Position numbers and translations under genes: made by a program. Below the pieces are notes generated by a model. That model worked only from the letters and a program-made list of their open reading frames with translations, searched no databases and had not been told where the DNA came from. A stretch of 64,000 bases of DNA from Malurus cyaneus samueli. Its lineage: Eukaryota; Chordata; Aves; Passeriformes; Maluridae. The stretch is taken from contig CM019218.1 of the NCBI GenBank assembly GCA_009741485.1, forward strand, positions 40,069,358 through 40,133,357. Direction: 5' to 3'. This document shows positions 12,752 through 24,434 of the stretch, in pieces (positions within the stretch are counted from its first letter, which is position 1; every line of letters starts with the position of its first letter).

Positions 12752-14524
12752 GCCTGCTGGTGGTGTCTAACCAGCTGTGAGTTTTGTGTCTGACATCTGC
12801 TGAGAAAATCAGCAAAGACTTTTCACTTGTAAATGACAGGTTGCTGCATCAAGAGCACTGCCTCAGCCAAGCCAGTCTGTCAAAACCAAAATTCCTACAA
12901 TGAATTGTGAAAGTAAAATTGATCAACTTCTAAGGCATCTATCCAAACCAAAAAATTCCAATCTCCTGTTTTCTGTGTTTAGCAGACTTGGATTTGCATC
13001 AGAAAACACAACAAAGTGATTTTGCTGACATTTTCACACTGAATGGGATTTATAGCTGGGTTTCAAGGATATGCATTACATAAACAGAGCTGGATCATGT
13101 CTGTGGAAATGGACCTAAAACTTATCTTTGCAATCTATTTTTCTAAATGATGATCCACTGCCCTTCCTCCATGGTCTGAGTTTTAACTGATAAATTCTAC
13201 AAATTGTCACAATGAATCAAAGTACACTGATGATCAGAACAGCACAGTTACATTTCAGCCATGAAGTCTTTTAAAAAACTTTACCCCAGAAATTCTGAGA
13301 GTGTCATAAAAGCCTTGAAGGAATACTCTTTAATCTGGGATGAAAAGAAGCCACCAAAATAAAGAATTCAAACGTCCTGGATAAAGTCTTCTTAATCAAT
13401 GGGTTTGGGTTTGGTTTTTATTTCTTTTCCTTGAGGAGGTATGAAAGAGAGGTTAGGTTCTAAAAGAGATTTAAAATAATTCTGTCTTTATGATTCCCTT
13501 TAGATTATGATTTTGAAGTCTTGAAGTCCACTTGGACCAGATTATTTTCTGCAACCAAAATAAAAAGAAAATAAAAAGATGAAAGGAAAAAATGTGATAA
13601 ATTATTGTTGTGTTTGGGAACTAAATATGGTGAGGTTATTTACAAGGCAACAAAAATCTAATAACATTTTTCTTTCTTTTCCAGGTTAACTATCATTAGG
13701 GTCTATTTAAGCACTGCAAAAATAAGTCCTCTCTGATAGGGTTGCTCAGCTGTTCTGCTGACATTTTCACAATTGACCTCAAACACCTACAAAATCCTTA
13801 ATGGACACCTTCCCTGATACAACAGTAATGTGACTGCCCCAGAGAGAGTTGCACTATACAGCCATGCACTGATACCATTGGAGCAACAGCTTAATTTTTC
13901 AGCTTGCAGATCCTGACCCAAGTCTTTGGGAGTCACTCTGCCGGGCCCATTATCTTTCTTCCTTTAGACTTCCAATGCTTAAAGGATTTTGGATGTGCAG
14001 CTCTCTGGGGAAGCTGTCTAGGAAGTGTGGTGTTTATTATGTTAGAAAGCAAGCAAGCTGTGACTGTCTGATGGCAATTCTCTCCTGTGCTCTCTTGTCC
14101 AGCTGGCTCCACGAGCTGTTTAACAAGGCACCAGCAGCCTCAGCAGACACCTGAGAAACACTCTCAGAGCCTCTGGTGCAGGAACTGAGATTTCCTGCTA
14201 GACATGACACCTTTATGAAAACAAAAAGTCAATTTTTAGTACAAGGAATCCGGTTCAGTAAACTGTGACAGACATTCAGACCCTCGGCTCATCTAATTTG
14301 GTTTGACTCCATTAGAGTCAATGACATTACATCAATATGCACCAACTGAGCATTTAACCCAGAAGGCTGAAATCATGAAAAGCCACTTCAGAGACAATAC
14401 TGGCGACTTTTGAGAATAGATTTGCTTTGCCATTCAGACTTGAGTCTGCTTTTAGATGTCCACTCTGACTAGCTGTCTTTTGTGATCAAATTATGGCTAC
14501 TAATAAAGAAAAAATGGAATTTAA

Positions 14525-14552
14525 AAGATGACAGTGAGATGACTGTCATCTT
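14525..14552. repeat. Perfect inverted repeat, 11-bp arms, 6-nt loop
   Basis: aagatgacagt (14525-14535) is followed by gagatg and then its exact reverse complement actgtcatctt (14542-14552). Pairing stops at both outer edges. It is too short for a pre-miRNA stem. Confidence 0.9.
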
Positions 14553-15510
14553 CAGGTTTAAGGGTGGTTTTGGATAAAGCATCTGTGTGTGTTTGAGGCT
14601 TCCCCAAATTCAGGAAAACAAAATTTTAGGCTTGCTTAGCAGTGAGAAAAGGATTTAGCTTTATGAAAAAGTACTTAAGACACATTGACACATCTTGTAT
14701 CTCTATGAAATAATAGAAAGGTATTTTTTAAAGTTAAAGAAGGCAAAGAGGAAAATAAACATATATTAGCTTATCAGCTGGTGCTTTAAATGATTGGGTG
14801 GACAGGGGAAAAAAATCAAATTAGTATAGTAACCATCTATAACTATTCCGTTTTTGTGCAGCATCCATGGAAGAGCATGGAATTGAGATGACCAGACTCA
14901 GGCTAGCTGGAGCTCAGATGTATGAAAAGCAGGGAAAAACAGCTTTTATGGGATTCTTGGCTGAGTTGCTCTTTTAATTTAACAGCCCTCTCTGGCTTTA
15001 TTATAGTAAATAACATACTCATTCACATGTTTAAGCTTTCAAGAAGGGATAAAGAAGACATTAATAGCTGGCAAAGTGTTTACAGTCAGCCAGGAGTGCG
15101 TACTGAACAGGCAATTTTGGTGCATCCCTGCCCTGTTACAGAGTGTGAAGTGCCTGCTGTCAGCAACCTTTAAAGAGCGAAATCTGAGTGGAATCCAGGG
15201 CAGGAGGAGTGAGGCCCTTTGGAAATCAGACAGAAATTCTGATGTGGCAGGATGGGTCATAGTTCAGTTGCTCTTCATTGATGTAACAACAGCCAGTTGG
15301 ATTCCACAGCTGTATTTTCCTTTATGATTTTTTTTCATTACTGATTGGCTGACCCACATTTCCTGATAAAATCAAAGACAGGCTCATCTGTTCATCAGGA
15401 CACCTTGAAAGCCACCTGCTGATGGAACCTTCCTCAGACAAGAAATCTTTTGATAACTCAAAGTCTCCAAAGCTGCTTTTATCTTAGGAACATATATATT
15501 TATATCACAA

Positions 15511-15826
15511 GTCATAAAGTTTGGAAAAGATGTTCAAGATCATCTAGTCTGACCATCAACCCAGCAGCACCATAATCACCCCTAAACCTTGTAATATCCT
15601 CAAGTGCCACATCCAGACACCTCTTGAACACTTCTGGAGACAGTGACTCCACCACTTCCCTGAGCAACTTATCCAGTGCCTAACCATTCTTTTCAGTGAA
15701 TTATTTTAATTTTTTTTTTTCCTGATATCAAATCTGAGCCTTCCCTCATGCAATTTGAGGCCATTTCCTTTCATCCTTTCACTTGAGACCTGGCAGAAGA
15801 GGCTGATCCCCACTTCACTACAACGA
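15511..15826 (-). mobile_element. CR1 LINE fragment, 3' end, minus strand
   Basis: Read on the minus strand, this is the typical avian CR1 3' end: '...ggcctcaaattgcatgagg', a region matching 'gaagtggtggagtcactg', then 'gtgttcaagaggtgtctgg' and the terminal 'agactagatgatcttgaaca'. The element is 5'-truncated at about 15826, as is usual for CR1. Only the non-coding 3' end and the tail of the polymerase frame remain, so it is not mobile. A T11 run at 15710-15720 (A on the CR1 sense strand) expands a site that is short in the family. CR1 leaves no clear target duplication and none was seen. Confidence 0.92.
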
Positions 15827-15884
15827 CATGGACCTCTTACAGTACCAAGAGAGGATGTTCACAAAATCCACAAAGTCCACAAAA

Positions 15885-16331
15885 ATGTTCTGAGGGCTGT
15901 AATATCCCTGCTATGAAGAAAGGGTGAGACAGTATAGATTGTTTAACCTGGAGAAGACAGTGGTGAGCCCACACTGTGGACTTTCAATATAAAAAGGAGG
16001 CTTACTAGGAAGATGAAGAAAAACATTTTACCAAGGTCTGTAGTGACAGCACAAGGGGCAATGGTTTTAAACTGAAAGAGAGCATATCTCTATTGGATGC
16101 AAGGAAATAACATTTTTTTTTTTTTTTCTTTTTATGATGAGGGTGGTGAGACACTGGAATAGGTTTCCCAGAGAAGTAGTGGATGCCCCACTAATGGAAC
16201 TTTTCAAAACCAGGTTGGATGGCGCTGGAGCACACAGATCCAGATGTCCCTGCTCATTGCAGGGTGGTTGGACCTGATGAACTTTAAAGGTCCTTTCCAA
16301 GTCAAATCATTGCCTAATCCATGATTAGACT
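15885..16331 (+). mobile_element. CR1 LINE fragment, 3' end, plus strand
   Basis: This copy covers more of the CR1 3' part than its neighbour. It runs from a sequence like 'gagggctgtaatatccctgc' through 'aacctggagaaga', 'gagggtggtgagacactgg', 'gtttcccagagaag' and 'ggttggatggcgctgg' to 'cctgatgaactttaaaggtc' and a decayed tail ('aatccatgatta'). It is 5'-truncated and contains an internal T15 expansion (16113-16127). The 77-codon minus-strand open frame here is a shadow of the repeat. It lies about 60 bp from the minus-strand copy, with the truncated ends facing each other. Confidence 0.93.
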
Positions 16332-17083
16332 CTCATCTGTGTAGAATGTAGGACATGCAGAACTCTTTGCGATAAGGGAGAAAGAGTGTGCACAAGACTA
16401 TTCTGTGCTCTTTGATGGGATGTAATAAAAACCTGATGTCCCTGCTTCAATGTTAATTCTCTATTATCTATGATTCTAAATTTATTTTCTGACACTGAAA
16501 TCAGATAAACAAAGGCTGCTTTACACCCCATTGATGACTGGCAAATGCATGTAGCCGTATGTGTGTGCATTGGAAATAGGTTCCCCTTTGAGCTATTTAA
16601 AAGTGTGAATTTTAAATGTATCCATATATGTAAATTTTATTTCCACTTACATGAATAAGTTATCCAGCTTAGTTTTAATTTTTTCTACCTTTGTTTAAGT
16701 GTGTTGCCCCTCACACACTGAAGTTTAACTAAGTAAGAGTCTACATCCTGATTACAATCATTATTGTGCCTTATCATAGCAGCTCATTCACATTGGTGGT
16801 GTTAAGTGCGTGGTAGATTTCTCTCCTCAGTTCCCCTGCTTTAGGGGCTTACAGATATTACCCATTCAGAACCTGCCCTAGCAGATATTTAATAACCAAG
16901 GACTTGATTCTGTTTCATAGGTCATTCTCTTTCCTTCAGATGAATATCAATTTCAAGAAATGCAGGATGAAAGCTATATATATCAACATGAAACTGATTT
17001 TCTTTCTTTCAGGTTTGAAGGAGCTTTATATTTTCCTTTGCTTTATCCCATTTTATGAGCGGACGGTTTCTTTGCTTTTTCAG

Positions 17084-17137
17084 GCTGCAAGTAAAATAGA
17101 TGTTAAGATGTTTTTCTGCACCACTCTGGAGGGGAAA
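17084..17137 (+). other. Candidate exon (splice-site bounded, 54 bp)
   Basis: The segment follows a good acceptor (tttctttgctttttcag) and ends at a GTAAGT donor. It is 54 bp, a multiple of three, and one frame reads AASKIDVKMFFCTTLEGK without stops. A second strong acceptor (tctttctttcag) 71 bp upstream would give a 125-bp exon, 17013-17137, in the same open frame. Two CpGs (gcggacgg) lie just before the inner acceptor. No protein family was recognised. Splice-like pairs are common by chance, so this is weak evidence. Confidence 0.22.
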
Positions 17138-17375
17138 GTAAGTAGTGATTAATTCAAAGCATAATAACAATAGCTTATATTTCTGTACTGGCTTTCATCT
17201 TGAAGGATACCTTTCCCAGAGCACTTTACAACCTAAATAAAGCAGGAATCATTAAAATTCTACATTTGCCATTCCACAGGGATTATTATACTGTACCTTT
17301 AGTGTTATGTGTAGATCAGTACCATGGTTACTGCAGCTACCTGGAGCATAGAATAGTGAGCTTTTAATGATAGTG

Positions 17376-17376
<1 letters not shown>

Positions 17377-17409
<33 letters not shown>
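17377..17409. repeat. Poly-T run (33 T)
   Basis: An uninterrupted homopolymer. No retroposon body or flanking target duplication was recognised on either side. Exact length in an assembly is unreliable for such runs. Confidence 0.95.
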
Positions 17410-20400
17410 CTGTGGGTGTTTAACAGGTCAAATTTCTATAGCTGAAAAAATCCCTGTGTCAGGTAGACCACAGTACTTATTCCATAGTATGCAGAAATTC
17501 TAGTCATCAGCTTAGAGGATACCTGAAAAAAACACCAGAACTACTGGAAAACATATTAAATTTGAAGAAAATAGAAAATTATTGTCTGTGTCAGAGCAAG
17601 AGCACTGTATCTAGAGTTACCACTGTCTTTTCTATGAAAAGGGATAAGTCATCTTTTATACTGAGAAGTGGTCAAGGCTTTTCTTTTAAAAGTTGTCTAG
17701 CAAATGTCAATGGCTAAAGCATAAATACTCATTTTTTCTACTTATTAAAATACTGACTCTAACCTGGATAACATACTACGGTAGCCTTACAGAACCACAC
17801 ACACTCCTCACCCCAAAGTTTTCCTTCCAAACAGTAATAGTTCAACTCCTATGTAGAACAGAATCTTATCTATTACTACACCATTACCATCACAGCCTAT
17901 CTGTCAAACTGGGACCATCATGTTTCCCAGTAAAAGAAATAACTTAGCCAATAGGGAGCTTATTAAAAATTAGCTCAGGGTCTCGTCAGGAAAAAAATAT
18001 TGGATCTTGTAAAAAAATATTAAATGCATATTTGCACAATGAATTGCGTACAGTAATTTCAGGAAGAATAAGTACCCTGAGCAGAGCCCTTAAAAATGTC
18101 ATAAAATGCATAATGCTGTTTTGAAAAAACAAACATTTTAAAAATCCGCTGGAGTAAAGGCTCAGAACTATGCAGAGATCACGATTTATTTGTTTGCATT
18201 GTTTCAAAGGCCAGATGTTGTCACTTGTGAATGATGAAACACAACTGTCAGATGTTAGAGCAAAGATCTATTCAAACTACAGGAAAAGGATCACCTGATG
18301 CAGCTTTGACATCATCAAAATAATGCTAATGCTTTCCCCCTGTGATATACCATAGTGAAGGGAGGATCTATAATGACACCTTCTTTTCAGGTGGGCTCAC
18401 CATCACAACAAAGTGATTTGGAAAAAACACATCTACAGTAAAAGGCATGGAAAGATAAAATTCAGAGGGCATCGTCCAGCTTTAAAACCAACATCATTTC
18501 TAAGGGAGAGGCATGCACCTACCACTCCAGAAGTATAATACTAAGGTGTCATGAGATTTAAGTGATTCCAAGACTCTAAAGCTTCTGTTAATTCATGGAA
18601 AAAGTTAATACAAATGTGTAGCACCTGATTAGTTTATAGCTGCAATAGTCTTGTTCAGATGTATTGGTTTCATACAACTGAAATTAATTGTTACCCTCTG
18701 GTAGATTACATGGTCTTAACTGTAAAGGTTGTATTTTATCCTCTTTATGACCCTTCTACATTATTCATTATTTTCATTATTTTTTCATCTGTATTGACAT
18801 TATTTGAGTCTCTACCTGAAATTTCCATTTGCACAAACTAAGTTGAAGTACTCAGTTATAGATTTAAATAATGCTTTGGAACACGAGACATGCTTTGCCC
18901 AGATCTGACTGTAATTATAGCTTTGTCATGCATTTCTAATAAGCAATTTGGGTGGAAAAATAAATCAGGGCTTCAGCAACATACAATACAAGTTAAACAA
19001 AACAGTCTTTTTAAGTAGAAAGGACATTTACAGAGAAGGAAAAATAGCAACTAGCCATCCTGTTATTAATCAAAACGACATTAATTAGCATTCCAGCTAG
19101 GGAAAGCAAGAAATTAATAAGTCAATTACAGTTTTTAACATATCAACTGTTTACCTAACATCTGGTTTGATTCTGTTTAAAGCTTAGGCCCTAATTCCAC
19201 CAGCATTGCCAAATTTTAAAACTCATCAGCTTGGTGAGCATCTCTGCTGTTTGCCTGTTTTAATCCATGCTTGGTGTTTAACATTCTGGGTTGAGGCTTT
19301 TTTAATAAAGGACAGCAATTTGCCAACAAATTTTGTGGCAGTGGATTTTCAAAGAAGTCTGAATCAATAAAAATCTACTTCAAAACTATTCTTGAACTGA
19401 AATAGTGCATCTTCCTGGGAGAAAAATGTTTTTGCTCACAGCTTAACCTAGTGATAACAGCACCAGAATTTGGGAAAAAAATGTGTTTATTTGTCTTTCT
19501 TGCATTGATTTCTTTGCATTGCCCCCCGTTTTCAGAAATCAGGTTCCAGAGAACAAACATTAATTAATCATCTGAAGATCTTGGATGATCTGTGGTAGCT
19601 CTGGTTTTAGGCAGCTCAAAGCAAATAAATCTTTACTATTTATAAAGAAAACAAAAGATTAAAGGTAAGCTGATTACTGTGGCTGCAAATGAGATACACT
19701 TCTGTTTCAACAAATCCTTAAAGGAGTGCAGATCAACCACTGCCACTGCTGAAAAGTGAATATAACTAGTTACCTTGTTTATCTCATAGAGTGGTTGAGA
19801 CTGCTTAGCTATAGCAATTTGTCTTGAGAAACATCATATGAACTAAGATTTAAAATATAATTCAGAATTTTAATAATGCAGCAAGCACTGACTCATTTCT
19901 CCTCTTTAAAAAACTCAAATTCATCTGAAAATTATGAGAACAAAATGAAAACATGCCACCTTTTAATGATGCCCTGCTTGTCTAATTACTCCTTGATCCC
20001 TGAATCTGTAAAATTAGTGCTGATACGGGTCATGCCTCCAGGCAAACATGTTACACTTCATCAACCATTCTTCACAAGAGTCTGGATATCTGAGTGGATT
20101 CATCATTCTGGGCACCCCTCTGAGTCCTGTGAAATTGTACAGAGGTTTCTAATTTGGCTTCTCTGGATTTCATTAGGAAACAGCCTGTCTCAGTTCCATG
20201 TTGGACTGTGAAGTGTTTCCCAATGTTGCCTCCTCTTGCATGGAGAGAAAAAGAGATTTGTTTTCCAATAATGTTTACACAAGAACCTTCCTAAATTTTA
20301 CTTAACATTTAATTGCATTTTTAGACAGCTTATGCCATTATTTCAGAAATCATTCCAGAAAGTTGTTGTCTTTTATCGCCTGACCTTAATCCTGATCTGC

Positions 20401-21202
20401 TCAGCACCTCAAAGCTATGTGGTATGAAATGGAGGGTAAAGGCAGGTTGCAAATGATACAATTACTATGTCACATTTTACAGATAATTTTTACAAATGCA
20501 TCATTTAAATTTAGTGCCATGTGACTTTTCCCTTCTGGACATTAGCCATCTAGGAAGGTATCTAGAAGATTTGCTATTATTGGTTCACTTTTGGTTCCTT
20601 TCTACCAGAGGACCATTGGCACTGCAAAACATAGGGCAAATACATACAAAAACATAGGGCTCTTCCTTCTGCTGCTCCCCAGCAGTTTCTGGATGCCTCT
20701 GGGGAAGGGAGCTGGGCTTCCTCAGGTGTTTATCTGGCAAGGTGCTTTACCTGCTACTGGGAAAAGCTGGCAAGCAAAGGGGGAAGTTGCCAGTCCTTTT
20801 TTCCCAGCAGAGAAGGGTAGACAGAAAAGATGCAACAGAGAGGGAGATATCATACCTGTTTCCAGCACTTCTGAATCCCACAAGTCATTTTTGCTGCTCC
20901 AGGAGACAAGAGGGGATGCCTCTCCACACAGCACTTAAAATTCCAGAAACAGCTAAGACTGATTTTTATTTTATAGTCACAATATTTAGAAGAGATGCCA
21001 ACAGTGGCTGTGTTCCAGAGCTTTGAGGTCCAGATATGGCATGGGAATATTATTCTTAGAGTGCTCACAATGGTCCCACAGGTGATGAGAAACATTTGGT
21101 TATGTTGAGGGTTAACAGCCTCTCATTGCAGCTGCAGACAAGAATAGTGCCTAGAGAGTGAATTATATTCATATATAAATTTAGGAAAAGAGCTTACACA
21201 AA

Positions 21203-21224
21203 AATAAATGCCTAGGCATTTATT
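21203..21224. repeat. Perfect 22-bp palindrome
   Basis: aataaatgcc followed by taggcatttatt reads identically on both strands with no spacer (centre CCTAGG). Symmetry stops at 21202/21225. Confidence 0.95.
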
Positions 21225-21381
21225 GACCTATTCTAGCTCAAATAAATTCTTACTCTTCCTAAACCATTCATGCAGATAACACATTCACATATGTTTATTC
21301 AATATTTCTCAAGATCTACTCAAAAGAAGTCCATCCACAACCCTTAAACAACTTTCACAATTAACTGATCTCTGTGAAAAT

Positions 21382-21455
21382 GCATATATACATATATGTA
21401 CATATATGTACTTACATATGTAAGTACACGTGACATTATGTGTATATATATATAT
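21382..21455. repeat. AT-rich palindromic microsatellite tract
   Basis: The tract consists of repeated tacatatatg units and (TA)n. It contains a perfect 22-bp palindrome at 21407-21428 centred on CATATG (arms tgtacttacat / atgtaagtaca), overlapped by a shorter one (gtacatatatgtac). It could extrude as a cruciform. Confidence 0.9.
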
Positions 21456-22689
21456 CTTCTGTAATAGAGGTGAGGAATCTCAGAAATAACCAGATTCAGT
21501 TTGTGGAGAAGCCAGACAGAAATATCCATTATTTCTGTCTGCTCGACTGATGTTCTGACTGATGGAAAATGCCTCCTAATATTTAGGTCAACATTCGAAA
21601 AATACATTGTTTTCCTCTGAGGTTATCTCATTCATGGCAAGTTAATGATCCTCCATTGTGTTTGTAATGCACCTAAAAGGAACAGGCATTCTGCTAACTA
21701 ATTGGCTTCACTACTGATGAGCAGAAAGACAATCACAAGAGATTTCATTCCCTCTTGGTGCCATGCAGCTTCTCAAAGTGATGCGTTTAGCATCTTTGCT
21801 GGTTTATCAAGTACAGTTTTTCCCCTCTTTAATATGACAACAGAAAAGATTTCGGGCTTTTGAAAGAGCTACCTGCTTTAACTTCCCAGATGATTTTGAG
21901 GTGAATACATTACAAATGCTACTTATTAAAACACACATACATTAATGGTAACTGCTGTGTAAACTGCAAAGCAGCTATTATCACATAGTACAATTAAGCT
22001 CCTATTTAATTCATTTAGATCTTCCTCATTTTGCACACCAAGCATTTCTGGAAGTTAATTGGCATGAAAGGCAGGGTAAACTATGCACAACAAATTGAGT
22101 GTGAAATAAAGTTAATTTAGATAAAAACCATTGTGAAAACTGCTGTTTCAGCAATATTTGCAAAGGAGAGGAGTCACCAGAGCTACACTAATGTCATTGA
22201 CTCTTTACACTACTTCAGAGCTGAGATTTCATGCAGAATTGCATTTATATAAGCCCTAGTTTGAGTATCAGGCTCTCTATTGTGCTCTTTATATAAGAAG
22301 CTATGAAAACTACTTAATGGAATGTTACTGACATTAGTGAAAAAATTAGGGCATCTTGGCTATAGGAAGAGTTTTTACTTAATAAACAGTTTGTATGAGC
22401 AATTTAGTCTTGTCAAATCCTGACAGCCTCCTGAAATCAGTGTTTAACTTTTTTTATTTTCAACCTATGTATTTTCATAATAATTATCATAAAGGTAATT
22501 CACCAATGCATTTTAATACATGTAAGTAATTATATAATTCCCCTAGAAGCGACAGTCCAGACAGCTAAGAGAGGAAGGAGGAAAGAAAGAAAATGCATGA
22601 GATTTTGATTCAGGCTTGAAACAAATGAAAGACAGGCTTGCACACATTCATAGTTAGAAGTGAGGTTTCAAGGCAAAAAAAAATAAAGT

Positions 22690-22930
22690 AATGATGGGAC
22701 AAGGGGTAATGGCTTCAGCCCGAAAGATATTAGGAGGAATTTTTTCACCTTGAGGGTGGTGAGATGCTGGAATAGGTTTCCTAGAGATGTTGTGGATGTC
22801 CAATTCCTGGAAGTGTTCAAGGCCAGGCTGGATGGGGCTTTGAGCAGCCTGGTCCAGGGGGAGGTGTCCCTGCCCATGGCACAGGGGCTGGAACTGGATG
22901 ATCTCTTCCAACCCAAGCCATTTGATGATT
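22690..22930 (+). mobile_element. CR1 LINE fragment, 3' end, plus strand
   Basis: The segment runs from 'gatgggacaaggggtaatgg' to the CR1 terminus 'ctggaactggatgatctc', followed by 'ttccaacccaagccatttga'. In the plus frame it still reads the C-terminal tail typical of CR1 polymerase (RFPRDVVDVQFLEVFKARLD). Only about 240 bp remains, so it is a dead, 5'-truncated copy. The two minus-strand open frames here (85 and 92 codons) are shadows of it. Confidence 0.95.
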
Positions 22931-23545
22931 TACTGGTACAGAGCATGGAAACTCATTCCACAACAGTAAATGTACTTAATCCTATTTTTGTAATATAAAT
23001 ATTAAAAGATACATGTTTGCTTTCACAAGGAATAAAGGCAAGCAAGGAAGGATTACACGCAACTGGGTATTTACATGGATTTCTTAACAACCTTTGTTTT
23101 GTTATAAATGGTATTGAATGCTGTTAGTGACAGTACAGTGTTATGGTTTGGTTTTTTACCTGAAATCTGTGTACATACTTCTACACTTTAAGTAATTCTG
23201 TCTTACCATATCTTTCATCTGCATTTTCCATTATCATGCCATTCTGAGTAGCAAAATGAAAACAGGATTCCCAGTTTTTATTCCTGAAAAGAGAAACATT
23301 ACCAAAGCACTTGATTTCTAATAGAACGGGTCTTTTAATAGATGAAATGTCTGATATTGTCCTTCCAAAGGATTTGAAGATCTGCCTTTAGAAATGACAA
23401 AGGATAAGAAGATTAGTGAGATTAGATTGAATATACCTTGTGTATATATAGTCATGGAAAAATGTGTTTTAAAGTGCTGAACTGCATAAGCTGAATGTGC
23501 ATGCATTGTGTATCCCAACACCAGAGTACCTTCTACTTATGAACA

Positions 23546-23604
23546 TTTATATATATTATATATATATATATGTATTTATTTATTTATTCATTTATTTATC
23601 TATA
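23546..23604. repeat. (TA)n followed by (TTTA)n microsatellite
   Basis: An imperfect run of TA dinucleotides passes into TTTA tetranucleotides with a few interruptions. Confidence 0.95.
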
Positions 23605-24410
23605 GTGGACTTCATAAGATCAAGAAATACTTGAAGATAATTCAGTGAAAGTAGTAAGTCTGTAAGTGTTACAGAGAAACAAAACACATGCCTATTATAT
23701 GTTATTTTGTATGTTTATTATACAGAAATTTATGGGACAGATTAGCTGATACATTTTTTTTTTTTTCCCAACTGCGGTTAAATTGATCATAACTGAAGTG
23801 CAGAATTTTTGTAAAATGTTTATGTTGATTGAGGTGGTCTTTCTCAGGCTGGCCTATCTGATGGGAAAAATCATATTTCCTTCTGTATAAAACTGCTTCC
23901 ATGTCATTTTTCCCAGTTAGAAGGAGTTCAGCATAAATCACGGCCTAATAAGGATGCAGACCCTGAGAGATGTTAAGCACTTTCAGAACAGGACTGGGGA
24001 CAACATCCATGAAAAAGGAGTATCAAAATCCATCCAAAGTTCCCTATAAATCTATTATAATTTCTGCATATAATACTACTAATGCACAAACTACTACATG
24101 CAGATTTGCAGTTGTAATCACGCAGAAGTTATTTTGATTGCTTTGGTTGCTGGAATCAGTTTATACGTCTGTATGCAAGACCTTTTTCAGTAGGTCATAA
24201 AACTCTGAAGGAATTCAGCCTGTGGTTGGTAGAAATTAAATTCCTCTCATCCATCACTGAAAGATTGTTTATCAAGATGCTGAGGATGAATTAGTATAAT
24301 CCTTATCACTTAATATAGCCTGGCTTGATACCTTTACTGGAATTGGTTCTCAGAATTAATCAGCTTAGAAAATGTTAGGAAAGAAAAATGTCAGCTACTA
24401 ATTTGCAATT

Positions 24411-24434
24411 AAAAAAAAAATAAAAAAAAAAAAA
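24411..24434. repeat. Poly-A run with one interruption
   Basis: Ten A, one T, then thirteen A. A shorter T12 run lies at 24671-24682. Confidence 0.95.

Larger units (their letters stand above)
1..15510. other. Gene-free AT-rich stretch, left part
   Basis: No gene is recognisable here. Open frames are short and mostly overlap one another on both strands. I saw no CR1 or LTR sequence. The stretch holds a degenerate 54-bp tandem pair (557-664), CpG-dense blocks (1068-1262 and 12457-12557), a 13-A run (4249-4261), a microsatellite (8766-8827), a one-base assembly gap inside a duplication (8880) and a short perfect hairpin (14525-14552); these are listed separately. The rest is unremarkable AT-rich sequence with scattered homopolymers. 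It is consistent with intergenic or deep-intronic vertebrate DNA. Confidence 0.75.
16332..22689. other. Gene-free AT-rich stretch
   Basis: No gene or repeat family was recognised. The stretch holds a candidate exon (17084-17137), a 33-T run (17377-17409), two perfect 22-bp palindromes (21203-21224 and 21407-21428) and an AT microsatellite around the second. A GC-richer patch at about 20590-21100 has several overlapping open frames on both strands (up to 115 codons), none recognisable. A 111-codon frame at 19876-20211 is likewise unrecognised. Confidence 0.7.

Noticed and set aside
13668..13735. Very strong plus-strand splice acceptor (ttttctttcttttccag) followed by a 16-codon frame
   Set aside because: All frames reach a stop within 17 codons and no donor follows nearby. 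A strong acceptor alone is common in T-rich DNA.
16067..16300. 77-codon minus-strand frame
   Set aside because: It is antisense to the CR1 copy at 15885-16331 and reads through its T15 expansion.
22654..22998. Overlapping open frames on both strands
   Set aside because: They are shadows of the CR1 fragment, including the residual end of its polymerase frame.
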